64,000 bases of DNA. It comes from Tetracentron sinense (lineage: Eukaryota; Streptophyta; Magnoliopsida; Trochodendrales; Trochodendraceae). The stretch spans positions 33,694,505-33,758,504 of the forward strand of contig CM026571.1 in NCBI GenBank assembly GCA_015143295.1, in the 5' to 3' direction. Position numbers and translations under genes: made by a program. The notes below the pieces were generated by a model that saw only the letters and a list, made by a program, of their open reading frames with translations, made no database searches and was not told the DNA's origin. This document shows positions 22,795-34,800 of the stretch, in pieces (the first letter of the stretch is position 1; each line of letters begins with the position of its first letter).

Positions 22795-25700
22795 TGTAAG
22801 GTAGCTTTACGTCAGTATCTGTTGAAGACTTATGTCTGTGAAGTCGATAACCACGATGTTTTCAACTACCATTCCAATCTCTACACTGAGATGGTTGGGT
22901 ACATCTTCGATATTGTTCTCATGGTATGGCCAGCCGCATCAACTCTTCTTCGAAAAGTTCATCGAGACCTGGATTTTCAATATCAAAACCTATACATCCA
23001 TGAAGAATCTCAACCCATCCGATCCACTTATCGTCTTCCAGTTCTTGGGCATTGTAGACACCCGCAAAATCACCCCGATCGTAAGTAGCAGTAGATCCTC
23101 TTCGGTGATTTTTCAGATCATGGTTCAAAATCATATTCTATTCGTATGGAGCGGCAGGGTCCCATACCGATTTTATGGCGACATCTTTCTTGTGTTGTGG
23201 ACGTTTGAGGTGTGGTGTGATCCGTCTCACCTCTTGAATCTCGCCATGCCGAGTGCCCCGTCAAAAGCATGCTATCAGCCTGTTGTCGCCTACAATATTA
23301 TTTGTTTCTGTTTATGGAATATGGATCCAAGAATGGCTTATCTACGGTAATCCAAGTCATGCAAGGATATGAGAAGGGGATAAAAGAAGACAAGGGTAAG
23401 GGATCCTACTTTCTAAAAAAAAAAAAGGGGTATGAGATCTTACGGATTAATTGTTATGGAAAGCCACTAGTCTCTTGAAGGTGAGATTTTCTTTGTAATC
23501 TTTGACTCACATCAAGATCGGCGAAGGCCACATGAAAAGCAAAGGCAAGACGACTTGGCTCCATGATGCAAGGCATGTGTACATCATAGAAGCTTGTGCT
23601 ACAACTTAGATTTCCAATGTGTATACCCGAAAAATGACTCATTGGAATGGGTCTCCTCTACATCAATATCAGACGCCTAATATTAGATTTGCCATCTCAT
23701 TCAACGTAGAGATGTATAGTAGGCACTGGCAAGTGCAACATTCATCACTTCTCAAGGACATCACGATGGGGTTGAGGAAGGAGGTATATACTTTCACACT
23801 ACTCCATTCAAGTATTTTCCAGCACCTAGGGAGGCTGGAGCAGAGCCATGCCGTAGAATTTAAAGCACTCTAGGCTATGCAGAGACACCATATCAAACAG
23901 CTGGCAGTATACCCATCTGGGAGATCAGAGCTCGAAGCTGTGTACCGATTGATGTCTTACCAATAACGTAACCGGGTACCTTCTTTCTATATTCATTTAT
24001 ATTCGTATATATCATATTTTAGAGAATAATGTGTGACCCAATAGCAGCACCAGGTGCACATGCTAGGCGGTATACCCAACTCAGCTGACAATCATAATGT
24101 CATATGCAAATTCCTTAGTAGCAGTTGGTGTCTGTGGCCTTACTTAATAGTTATATGAAAGGCACATAACCATATGCATGGTTAGAGCAATTGAGCCCCA
24201 CGGCATTCATGTATAGGCCACCTCGAGACCCATATCACACGGCACCCATATAGTATAGTGCTAAAGTTTTGAACTACTAGCCATCTGTGTCATATGATGC
24301 ATGTTACTTGGTTTCAACTAATATTAAGCACCTGCAGGAACAGCATAAAAAAAAAAGAGCATGCTTGTAGCCTATGATATTTGATATGGGACATCCGATG
24401 CTTTAAACATTTAACCTTGAATGACGTTTAAGACACAACACATGGGAATATGTCAGATGGTGCCAACCCATGACACAATCTTATGTCTTGGACTCGAATC
24501 CATTGGTATCCATAATGAAATCCAGTGTCTATAGCTCATATGACTTGTTAGATAATTCTCATGAACAAGGCACTTGCCCTCTAGGCTAGATACCAAAAGA
24601 TGCATTTTTTTTAGACTTTCTACAATATTAATTGTATGAACCTAGTGTTTTGGGCATTGACATTAGCCCGTGAAGGCTTAATGCCTAACCAATAAATTGC
24701 TTACACTCAAATATCAATTGATTGTGCCCATGGTATCTTATAAACAAAATTTAATGAGTGTGATACCCAAACTAAGTGACGCATTTGGCGTCCATTATAA
24801 ACTCAATAATATTAGTGGTATCCAATCACTATTCTATATGGTCTTGATGGTATTGTGATACCCATCACCTAGACTTTACATTTTTTATACAATGTGCCTA
24901 GTGGTGTATATGATACTCAATGTCATCAAAATTATGAAATTTTAACTTCAAAGTTTAATGTCATTTGAACCAATGATGTTGGTGTCACGACACTTAAACA
25001 GCTTATATTATTTGAATATATAACACATTAGGAGATTGACGCCCTAACTTAAATAATGCTCATATTGCAAACTTCTAATTTTCATGTGCTTTATATATAT
25101 GATCTTGCTTAAGCTTCTATCAAACTTATTAGGCAAGATGCCTCATATATGCCTTTGATGTTCATGCTTGACATTCTTATTATATGATGCCAAATATTTA
25201 GGCTATTATTGATGTTCATAAAGCTTGAGGCCATGAACTCTTTAAACTTGACAGGACATCACTATTTTTATCATAGCAAGTCCTTATGAAAAATAATGAT
25301 TGCTATCTATTTTGGGTACCTATAGAAGGCATCCTAAGCTCTATGTCCGTACGGACAGGGGGCTAAATACGTCTATACATCTATATATATACAATATATG
25401 TATATACAATTGACAATCTTGTGCAAACGATTGATGAGTCATGGGTCATGGTAGTACCCAAGAAGATTGACAAAAGCACTAGTTTATAACTATGCTGATC
25501 ATTTCTATTATTTTATGTTATGTGATTACTTTGTTTGATTAAATGCAAGCTTGGTTGCATCTTCGACACATGATAATTATGTTAATTAGAATTTGTCAAA
25601 TAGTACACTAGTCAACTTGCAATTTGATCAAAGGCATACTATGACGCAAAAACTCAAAATACATGTTACTTGACATCCGAACCTTTTGTCACTTACAACA

Positions 25701-27383
25701 TGATGCTTGCACATCCAAATTTTCAGGTTTTTTTTTTCTGAATTAACTAGTTACTGCTAGTTGTTTTATGTGTTGATTTTGGCCTCAAGGCTGCACCAGT
25801 CTTTGGTTTATAATCAAGTATTATATTAACATCATTCAACATTACTACTAATGTTACATTTGATGTTTCTTTTGGAGAACAATCCATCATACTATGAATT
25901 TTGCTATCAATGGCTAATCCTTAAAAGGATAATGAAGCAGTTCAGTGTGAACAAAGAAATTTTGAATAAATGATCAAAACTCACTGAGAGGAAAGTGATT
26001 GATATTGTTAATCATGACTATTGATTCGATCAACGTGGAATCTACATGATGCCAATTATCTAATGTAGCAATAAAGAATGCACATTTGACACCTTCACCA
26101 TGTACGATGCACCGTCAAAGGACCATGATGCCTTCGGATGCACCACCTCAATCTTTGCGCCTTTGCCATGACGCCTCCGTATATGATTCTCAATTGACAG
26201 TTACATTTGGCATGCCGCTTTCATACTGGTCATGCACCTTTGAGCACATCGTCTCACTGGGTCATTGCACCCTTAGGCACATTGCCTCAATGGGCTCCTA
26301 TGTCCTTGGCATGTCGCCTCATATTGCATCTTTGCACCTTTCGAAACAATGCCTCAATAGGCTCATACGCCCTTTACTGTGGTAATTTTGTGGGTCATTA
26401 CACCCTAAATAAATCATATTCAATTCAAAGATAGAAATGACATGTGGTTTGGCGGGCAAGTTAAAGACTCACCTATCAAGACGAATGCTATTACAACAGC
26501 TCATAACACTTTCATCAGCTCACTCCAGCTCATTGTATGACACCTATGGTAGTGACACGCAAAATCTAGGTAAAGATTTGTCGATGGGTGATTAAAATAG
26601 CTACACAAGCATATGACATGACAATACTTGGACGAAATCCAAATGACATGGCAACATCTATGGAGTGGTGACGCCTTCATCAAAAATAAATAAAAAAAAA
26701 TCCTTGCACCTTTAACGAAGGATATGCGCACTTATGAGCGCTTAAATGATGCATTTCACCTGTAAAGGTATTGCGATGTCCATATTTGGCTAAATGCCTT
26801 CAATTTAAACTTATGCGTTGTTGAAAGCATAATGTTTGCAAAACCTGAAAGTGGGTAAAAATCGGACTTAAAGATTGGAGGGTGAGAGGTTCGTTAGCTT
26901 GAGGTGCGTACTACCATATATTCCAAATAAGGAAGTGTGAGACTACCTTTACTAACCGACTTGGAGCATTTTGAAGAGTAACATGTCGCTATAAGGCACC
27001 CGAGGAAATAAGACATTTTGTTAAACTTACGGATATATTCATTAAAGGGTGTAATCGCCATCAAATGTATCAATTACAATTGTCTTTGTGTCTCCCAAAT
27101 TAAAATCCTACAAATAGGATGGACTAAGAGTCTAAAAGGGATGATTCAAATATGGAAAGGCTAATGGTAGCCACCTTGGTACTCTCAAATCCTAATGTGT
27201 GCTCTCAATCCCCTTTACTTTTCCATTTTATTCTCCTTTCGCCAAAAGAACGACTTTTCTTTAGGCTCACCTATCATTAAGAAGTGGGATTAATCCTTCA
27301 ATTATGATATCTATGGTGAACGCCATCAAAAAGGTGCATGATAGAAGCTTTATACATGAGTGCTCTATCAGGCAGGAGGCTAA
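22795..27383 (+). other. Right internal part of the outer LTR element, no recognised domain
   Basis: Contains overlapping ORFs of 88 aa (22822-23088) and 172 aa (22832-23350) that I do not recognise. From 24000 to 27000 it is AT-rich with recurring short phrases around GATGCC/GGCATC and CACCTTTG, suggesting decayed internal repeats. There is no RT, integrase or gag motif in six frames by eye. Confidence 0.5.
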
Positions 27384-28264
27384 TGTTGATGAGGGTTTTT
27401 TGACACCTGCCATGTAGGTACCACATCAGCACCAAATAGACACCTCGATAAATATTTGTCTTATTGACATTCTGGCATAATGCCCAAGAAGCATTTCGTC
27501 ACATCGGGGGGATCATAGAGGTTGTAGGTTTGGTGGCCAATAGAAGGAGACTAGGTGGGTTGACTCCATAAAAAGCATATTCGCATTATGTATCAGGAGC
27601 GATGTGACCATTGGTGTCAACTAGATATCACTGTACAATTAAGAGAGAGGCGATTAGTCCAAATATCATAGTTAATGGATGAGGTTACAATTAATGATTT
27701 GTAACCGTTAAGAAATGACCCATAACTACTAATTAATGAGAGATCTAGCAGTTACAAAATATGTCTTGAATGGGTGTAACTCCCGCATATGAATTGTTAT
27801 AAAAAGGGACCTCCCATTTTGGCAAAAACAGACTTCTTGGGGCACTTCTTGAAGAACAGAAGGAGACTCTCTCTCTCCCGGGCTTCCCTCTCTCTCTTCT
27901 CATCTCTCCAACATTTCCTCTTCCTCTCCTTCCCGGTTCCGGTGACAAGTGCAGCGCCGTCCGTACGGCCATCAAGGTTTAGGTGGATGGTTGAGACGTC
28001 TACGAAAATCACCCAGTTACATAAGGGTAAAACTGGAAAAGAGTATCATTAGTTAATGGAGTTAACGTGATGAACCTCACAGGGGAGGTTAGTGTAATTT
28101 ACCCTTTATTTATTTATTTTTTTTGCTGCAAAGTATCACCTTATAACTTGGACGACCTCTTTCTCCCCTTGATCATACTCCTCTTTTATACGGCTCCAAG
28201 TCCTCCATATGAGCTGCTATTGAAGTTTTTAAAAAAAAGTCACGCCTTTGCAAAGTGAAATTCT

Positions 28265-28390
28265 GAGCTAATGTTGGCTACTAATGAATTTCAAGGGAGC
28301 TCCATTGCTGCAAATGTAAAGGTGGCCTTCAACGCCACCATTTATCACATATGGAGATCATTGCAAATTCAAGGAGACCATTGCAAATTC
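28265..28390 (+). pseudogene. Possible LINE 3'-end fragment
   Basis: Reads VKVAFNATIYHIWRSLQIQ, resembling the AATIYHIWRERN block that lies between the zinc finger and RNase H of plant L1 ORF2. It is short and the identification is weak. Confidence 0.35.
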
Positions 28391-28391
28391 T

Positions 28392-28721
28392 TAGAAACCA
28401 AATCCTCTACGGAAATCCGGTTATCACCCCTGAGGTTGCCACGTGTCTCTTTTGACAACTCTTAACTGTAGTTAAGATTCACCCACCCTTAGGGTTCAAC
28501 CACCCGTCCTTGGTATTTAGAAATTTTTTTTTTTTTTAATATTAAAAAAAATTAGGGTTTTTTTATCATTAAAATATTTAAAAATAGAATTAATATTTTG
28601 TTAAGAAATGGATGGGTGGGTGAACCCTAGGGATAGGTGAATCTTAACCACAATTAAGGGGTGACAAAAAGGGACACGTGGCAACCTCAGGGGTGGTTCA
28701 CCGTAGAGGATTTGGTTTCTA
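28392..28721. mobile_element. MITE with long terminal inverted repeats (over 100 bp)
   Basis: The ends TAGAAACCAAATCCTCTACG and (reverse complement) the same sequence pair, continuing through CCACCCCTGAGGTTGCCACG, a TTAAGATTCACC block and CCTAGGGTT. The centre is AT-rich. Both arms carry CCACGTGTC (GACACGTGG in the other reading). It could fold into one long hairpin. No clear target duplication was seen. Confidence 0.85.
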
Positions 28722-28749
28722 TTGAAAAACTAATATAGATGGCCACCCC

Positions 28750-29145
28750 ATGAATGCATCGTCGCTAACTCAGATTCCAATTGAGGATAATGCATCTAAC
28801 AAAAGTGTTATTGCATCGATCATGTGGGCCATCAATATACACTTAGAGCCACAAAAATCATTAGGTGGTGCAAATGGACTGAAGCTTAGAAAATCAAGCC
28901 CCCGTGACCTTAAAGTTGGGTTATCAAAGGGATTATTCGCGATAATCAAGGGGGGTGCATATGCCGTAGGTTACAAAAAGTTCCCCAGTCCTCTCTATGA
29001 ATTAAACGATGATCACTGGACGCATGAGCTGATCAATAATTTTGGTAAGCTCGGATTATTATTGAACATTTTTTTTTGTAAGGTAAATTTTAATATTATT
29101 ATTATTGAACATGACTCAAAATTTTGGAAATCAAGGGGACAATGA
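28750..29145 (+). CDS. Unrecognised ORF, 131 aa, possibly a gene remnant
   Basis: An ATG-initiated ORF of ordinary composition (soluble-looking; blocks such as VIASIMWAINIHLEP and PSPLYELNDDHWTHELIN). I do not recognise it. A GTAAGC donor-like site occurs at 29045, where the frame turns AT-rich (FFCKVNFNIIIIE). A possible downstream exon starts after an AG near 29170 and encodes VWMPETAILASATVGVVLAV-like residues. A two-exon gene or relic is therefore possible but unproven. It lies upstream of a MITE-rich stretch, about 2.6 kb from the ABCE1 stop and on the opposite strand. Confidence 0.3.
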   Translation: MNASSLTQIPIEDNASNKSVIASIMWAINIHLEPQKSLGGANGLKLRKSSPRDLKVGLSKGLFAIIKGGAYAVGYKKFPSPLYELNDDHWTHELINNFGKLGLLLNIFFCKVNFNIIIIEHDSKFWKSRGQ

Positions 29146-29827
29146 TTTGACTTCTCCCACCACATAGCACACAAAGTGTGGATGCCCGAGACAGCCATTC
29201 TGGCTTCGGCCACCGTGGGAGTGGTGTTGGCGGTCTCCTCACCAGCATCAACTTTAGATGATCCCAAGTCTTTTTGCACTTGAAATCTATGCTGGCTCTA
29301 GCATTTTAACTCTACTTTCATATTTTTGCTCAACATGCCTGAATGAAAATATTTATGTCTATGTCTAAATCTTTAGTTATTAGTGTTAACATGTCTCTTG
29401 TAGGCGAATCGGTTAAAATTCTGCGGCTGACTCCCTTATAATGGCGTTGTACACGTCCTGTCGCGCATGCAATGAATGCGGTCCTTGTGAAGAATACTGT
29501 CTCGCAATAATCAAATCTTGAACCGAGTTCTGTTCTTCAGTAAGCAGACTTTTCTTTCTTGGATCACTTGGTGGGCATTGCTTGGAGTTATATGATATGG
29601 TTAGAAATTTGCAGGGCTACTACTCCAACTACATTGATTTTTACCCGATCGTTATAATGTTTCGGAATTTGATTTCATGTTGAACTTGTTACCTTTTCAA
29701 ATTCTTTTAAGTATTGACAGTGATCCTGTTACCTTTTTAAATTCTAAGTATTGACAGTGATAAAATGACATCAAATTAATTTTATGTTCAATTTCTCATA
29801 AATCTAACATGCAATTTTCTTTAGGGT

Positions 29828-30040
29828 GCTTCACCTAAATGGGCATGCTTTGCATTTTTATTACCTAAGAGGGCATGCTTTTAACAAATTTAACAAAAAA
29901 AAAAGGCATGCTTTGCATTTTATTACCTAAAAGGATGCATTTTATTACCTAAGAGGGCATGCTTTGCATTTTTATTACCTAAGAGGGCATGCTTTTAACA
30001 AATTTATCAAAAAAAAGGCATGCTTTGCATTTTATTACCC
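29828..30040. repeat. Short tandem repeats with GGCATGCTTTGCATTTT
   Basis: About five to six degenerate copies of a GGGCATGCTTTGCATTTTAT-plus-TACCTAA unit, some with TTAACAAATTTAACAAAAAA between them. The surrounding 29146-31400 shows no gene. Confidence 0.7.
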
Positions 30041-31399
30041 CTTGACTATCATATAAAACCCAAACACTAATAAGGGTAATATTGGAATACAAACCCTATT
30101 TAGGTAGAACCTTTCAATCATGCCCTTTTACATGATATTTTTTTTATTTAGGGTGACTAATCGGTACTTATTTCGTTATATCAAATGAGTCCTTAATCGC
30201 ATTTAGGATAAGTTTTATGACTACGGTATCAAATTGGTGAAAAGATGGGCTCCTTGATTCTGAATCTATATATAAGTCCCTGACAAGAAAAAGAAAATTG
30301 TTAGTGAGCATTCACAATTAAAAAAAATGTTGGTTCAATTGAAAGAAAAAATACTCGAATAAATATCAATATTAAAGGTAAAATTATAATGTATGTAATA
30401 AAAATAAAAATAAAAAATCAAATCAAATAATTTATTTAGATTGATAATCAAATAGGAAATTGGATTTTTGAAAAGGAATCATCAAAACAAAATAAGAAAA
30501 GAATTACTTGGATAATAAACTACAATCTTTCTTGTTCTACTTTTCCTGTATCACACTTTACTAACAATGGTGGCTATCAGGCAGGCCAAATTCAAACGAC
30601 TTCCAAACATCAAATTCCAAAAGAAACAAGATTGAAAAATTCCACACCAAATCTCAGCGACTGAACCTAAAGCCACTTGGGAGGTATCGGGGTAGAGCTC
30701 GATGAATTCAAAACTTTTATGTATTTTTGGTAGGTAAGCAAGGTATCATTCAGGGATCACACATAAAAACAAAGAGAAATGTTCATTTGAGATTCAGCCA
30801 AGATCCCAAAATTGCATTGTTAATGCAAAGTCATGGCTCCACTATTTGACAATGACTAAGCTCCAAGATCTTTAGTCAGATAAACTATCTCATAGGAATT
30901 AGGCTCCAAAGATCCCTAGCCAGACCACCAGCTTATGCAAGTCACCAAGCTCACCCTAATAAGTGCATGAAATGCATACATTCAACTCCAAGATTAGCTA
31001 CACCAATCGTTTGCAGATGTAAATAGATATTTATAAGCAAAATAAGCCTAAATTTGGAAAATAAAAAAGACATCATAATGCTTTCAAGAATGTCAGAAGC
31101 ATAGGTCATTATCTGATTGAACTTCTTCATTTAAGTCAAAGGTTAATTGAACTTGGCCAATGTTCTGAGCATCATTTGGGCACATGTTTTAGCTTAGAAA
31201 GATTCATCATAGGATATTAAGATTAAAGAACTTGATCAGATGAGAATATAAATAGTTAAAAAAATTTATTGTAGTTGCACAAAACATATGCCGCTCACCC
31301 TTTCATATATCTTCTCAAATACAAAGATTGATGTTGACAGAGAAAGTACAGTCAATAGATTAGTTTCTGAAGTTCACTCACCTGAAAATCTAAACAAAA

Positions 31400-31708
31400 C
31401 CTGTTAACAGAGAAAATTTTAGGAGAATAAAATAAAAGCAATGCCAATACATGGCTAGCGAATGTATTATTCATTAAGGACACCATAAAACATGATCTCT
31501 TGGGGTCTGGCCTCTTGTTGAGACGTCAGAATATGACTCAGCCAGGTTCCATAATTAAACGCAATAATTTGCCCGTTTAATCTTACATGACCATCAAAAT
31601 CTCTGCACAAGATGAGATAGATAAAAGAAACTCAAGTTTCTGTCTTGGTTGAAAAACAAATAATTGAAGAATGGAAGGGGGATGAAAGAAACCTGGGAGA
31701 AAGCTATG
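31400..31708 (-). other. Probable 3' UTR of ABCE1
   Basis: Non-coding sequence directly after the TGA at 31711-31709. The polyadenylation site cannot be placed; an AATAAA-type signal lies near 31267 on the minus strand. Confidence 0.4.
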
Positions 31709-31828
31709 TCAATCATCAAGGTAGTAATAGGACCCAGCAGATTTCTGCTCCCTGTCCTTCGTTGAGTCCAATTTGTTTATTCGTGGACGAAAGTTAGAGG
31801 GGTCCCGCCTAAATGTGATATCCAGATG
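31709..31828 (-). CDS. ABCE1: ABCE1 last exon J (residues 567-605)
   Basis: [20 protein letters not shown] and the plant C-terminus [11 protein letters not shown], then TGA at 31711-31709. Acceptor TATGCAG|CATCTG. Confidence 0.96.
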   Translation of the reverse strand, partial: HLDITFRRDPSNFRPRINKLDSTKDREQKSAGSYYYLDD

Positions 31829-34800
31829 CTGCATACAGTGTAACCAGAAATACAAATTAGATTATTGTATGTATTTGTGTGTTTATATACTATATATATT
31901 AACTATGTCTCGGCTTATGTATCAATAAAAGAGAATAGATAGCCTTACATATACATTATCAGTTCACAATTTGGAGGGATGCTCCTCATATCAGAAAGGA
32001 TTACTATCTATTTCCAAAATCAGAGTAGTTTTTGGAATGGTGGCTAATAAAGTAAGAATGGTGTTGTTATTAAATGTAATTTGCTATAAATGGGCAAAAG
32101 GGCAGGAAGTGGGGGTTCCAAAACCTGCACTTTGAAGTGGATAAAAGGGGGTTTCATAAGATCATGGTGAAAGGTTTCCAAATGAAGCATAATGGCTGGA
32201 AGGTTAAATTAATTATCATTTTCTCCTATTGTTTCCTTTCCTCTTCTATGTTTTCTTTTCTTTTTTATCAGACCAAAAGAGAATTTCTGAAAATAAGAAA
32301 AAGGGGATTGAGGCTTACAGATAAGAAAAGGTTCATCCCAGTCAACAAGGACTGCGGACCATTGGCAGTACAATCCAGAGACGGTTTCCCCTCGTACACA
32401 ATAACTTTGTCAGCCAGATAAGTTGCCATTATGAAGTCATGCTCAACCACAAAAGCGGTCTTCTTGGCATGCAGGATAAACCTCTTTATGACCTTTGAGG
32501 CAACAATACGCTGCTCCGAGTCAAGATAAGCACTTGGTTCATCTATCAGATAAATATCTGCAGGCTGCACGAAGACCAAGAAACCCACCATCACTCAAAT
32601 ACAGCAGATACTAAAGTATACAGAACACGAATACTTTTCAAAAATCAATTTACAGAATTCAAGGCGAGATGCTTTCCATAAAATATAATCCAGGGTGCTG
32701 ATTGTATTTACGGAAATTATCAAAAAAAAGTTTGTATTAAGGGAAACTTCTATCTGGAGTTCTTCAAACATCATAATTTTTTCATTGTTTGCTTTGCAAA
32801 CAAATCCCGTGGAGGACACAAGATCTCCTTTAACTCAAAGAAAAAGGGACAAGAATACAACTATATAAGAGGGAAAAGCTAAAGATATGATCATTGCAAT
32901 CCATAGCAAATAACCAATTCTTTCTTGATCATATTATATTCATAAATGTGTGCAGAAATGTCCAAAGACCACCATATGCACTTTGACCTGCATGCAGACA
33001 CAAAGACGTGTATGCATGCATGTCATATGAGCAATTGAAATCTAAACTGCAGTCTAACATTATGACCAACGTTAACCATATCGAGTTCCTAAACGCAACA
33101 CATTGACATGTTCCCACAGGGATGCGCACAAAGGGGATGTTCTATTGCAGCTATAGATATATTCAGACAGATTTATAGCATGAATACGCCTTGGAGAAAT
33201 ATGTCTGATTCGTTATTTATATGTCGATGCCTCTAAATAGAGATCTTCAAACTCCTCACAGCCCCTGCAAGCGAAACCTTCCACACACTTGGTTCACCAG
33301 GACCTTTTTGTGTATGTGTGAGGAGAACTTGTATGAGTGGCACTGGCACATTTGGTCATCATCCGGACCATTGAACCAGTAGCTACAGCCCCCCCAAAAA
33401 AGCGTATTTAGGAATCAAAACCTTCTGATTTAAGAGTTTGTCCTATATGCTAATAGAACATATTAGGATCACTGCACAAATTAGTTTTGACCACATGCAA
33501 AAGAAAGCTCTTATCAGAACAGTTTAGATCAAATGGCAGTGCCTTTTTGCATCGTGGTCCATCTAAGGTATAGTCTAATTTATAGATGGTTCAGATATAA
33601 GTTACATAGACACGGACAAATGTGTCAGAATCTGACATGGATGCAATGTCTCAGATTTGGTGAACCCTAAAACTATAGGATTCAAGGACAAGGGGAATGC
33701 TTTGAAATACAACAATATGTTTTAAATTTTATATGAAGAATGTCATGAGAATTTGCAAAGCACACTGTAAATTTGAAAGCATAAATTACTACAAACAACA
33801 CGAAAGAATCAAAAATCTATAATTGATGAAATTATATTCAAAATTCAGATAGAAAATATATTAAATTTCTAACAAATAACTACATTGATTAATATATTAC
33901 ATGATCAGTCAGTCATGTACTAAATAAGCAATGATTAAGCAATTATCAATCTATAAATTGATATATTTCTCAAAAAGTAATGCATTGCGAATTTTCAATT
34001 CATCAAACAGTATAAGACATGAATTGAAGCAAATGAAGTGTCAAGCAAGGGAAACAAATCCTGTGTAAAGTACATGGTACTAGGCCTGTGTGTTTGTTGT
34101 CCTCCCCAATACAACCAACAGTTCTCTCTGCCAATTAGATTTTTCCACCAAATACATTATGATTTACCTTGCTTTTTGGTAAGTTCCCAGACTCAAACAG
34201 TCACCTACTTTGCTAGCTGAGTAGTAAGTTGTAGACTTGTAGTGCTAAACCCCACAATTTCCTCACAAAGGGCAATGAAAGAAAAGGTGACTAACAATTT
34301 CTTCAGCACTCATTAACTGAAGAACACATTGAGGAAGAACTTCTTTCAATGGGCGAAGAGATCTCAACAAGTGTCTTATCCTGAGCCACCATTCCGGTAA
34401 GGGATCACCAGGATCCCACACCACTAGGATCTGAACTCCTCCCAAGAACTCTGGTAAATGATCATCCACCACTGAACCAATACAGGAACATGTTGTAAAG
34501 GTTCTCAATAGGTTCCAATGCCAAGGAAGTTTCTATTACTTCCTCAATCAGTAAACATTGTGCAAGGGATACAATTCAATCACAGGTTATTTTCAATTAT
34601 TGAGCAGGATGGGGACATGAACAAAGAAGCAACCAAATCATATGACTGTTCATGTAAAGCATATTTACTTCTAGTTTTCTCTATTACATGTTCCATAGAT
34701 GTGCCCACAAACAACACTGGAGATCCACTAATCAAGGAAACAGATTCCACTAACACCCGCATTGGGACTTCTAGGAAGTCAGGAATTATGACAGCTTGAT

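Larger units (their letters stand above)
10513..28021 (+). mobile_element. Non-autonomous LTR retrotransposon with tRNA-Arg-type PBS, TSD TAAGG
   Basis: Two nearly identical LTRs, 10513-11146 (634 bp) and 27384-28021 (638 bp), run TGTTGATGAGG...ATTACA or GTTACA. They are flanked by TAAGG at 10508-10512 and 28022-28026. Immediately inside the left LTR, TGGCAACTCCACTGGGA (11149-11165) matches the 3' end of plant tRNA-Arg as used by Ogre/Tat elements, with three G-to-A differences. The purine stretch GGCAGGAGGC (27371-27380) precedes the right LTR. After removing the nested chromovirus, about 7.5 kb remains with no recognisable gag or pol domain, so it must depend on other elements. Family placement rests on the PBS only. 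Confidence 0.85.
9354..28104. mobile_element. Mutator-like MITE split by a nested LTR element
   Basis: The left part is 9354-10512 and the right part 28027-28104. The ends GGGTAAAATACACTCACCTC and (reverse complement) GGGTAAATTACACTAACCTC are inverted repeats continuing to a GAGGTT block. They are flanked by the 9-bp direct repeat TTTATTTAT (9345-9353 and 28105-28113). The 9-bp duplication suggests a MULE-type element, though the flank is low complexity. The interior holds a six-copy tandem repeat and no transposase. Confidence 0.75.

Noticed and set aside
32137..32421. Plus-strand 94-aa ORF near 32.2 kb
   Set aside because: Its second half is antisense to ABCE1 exon I; there is no independent support.
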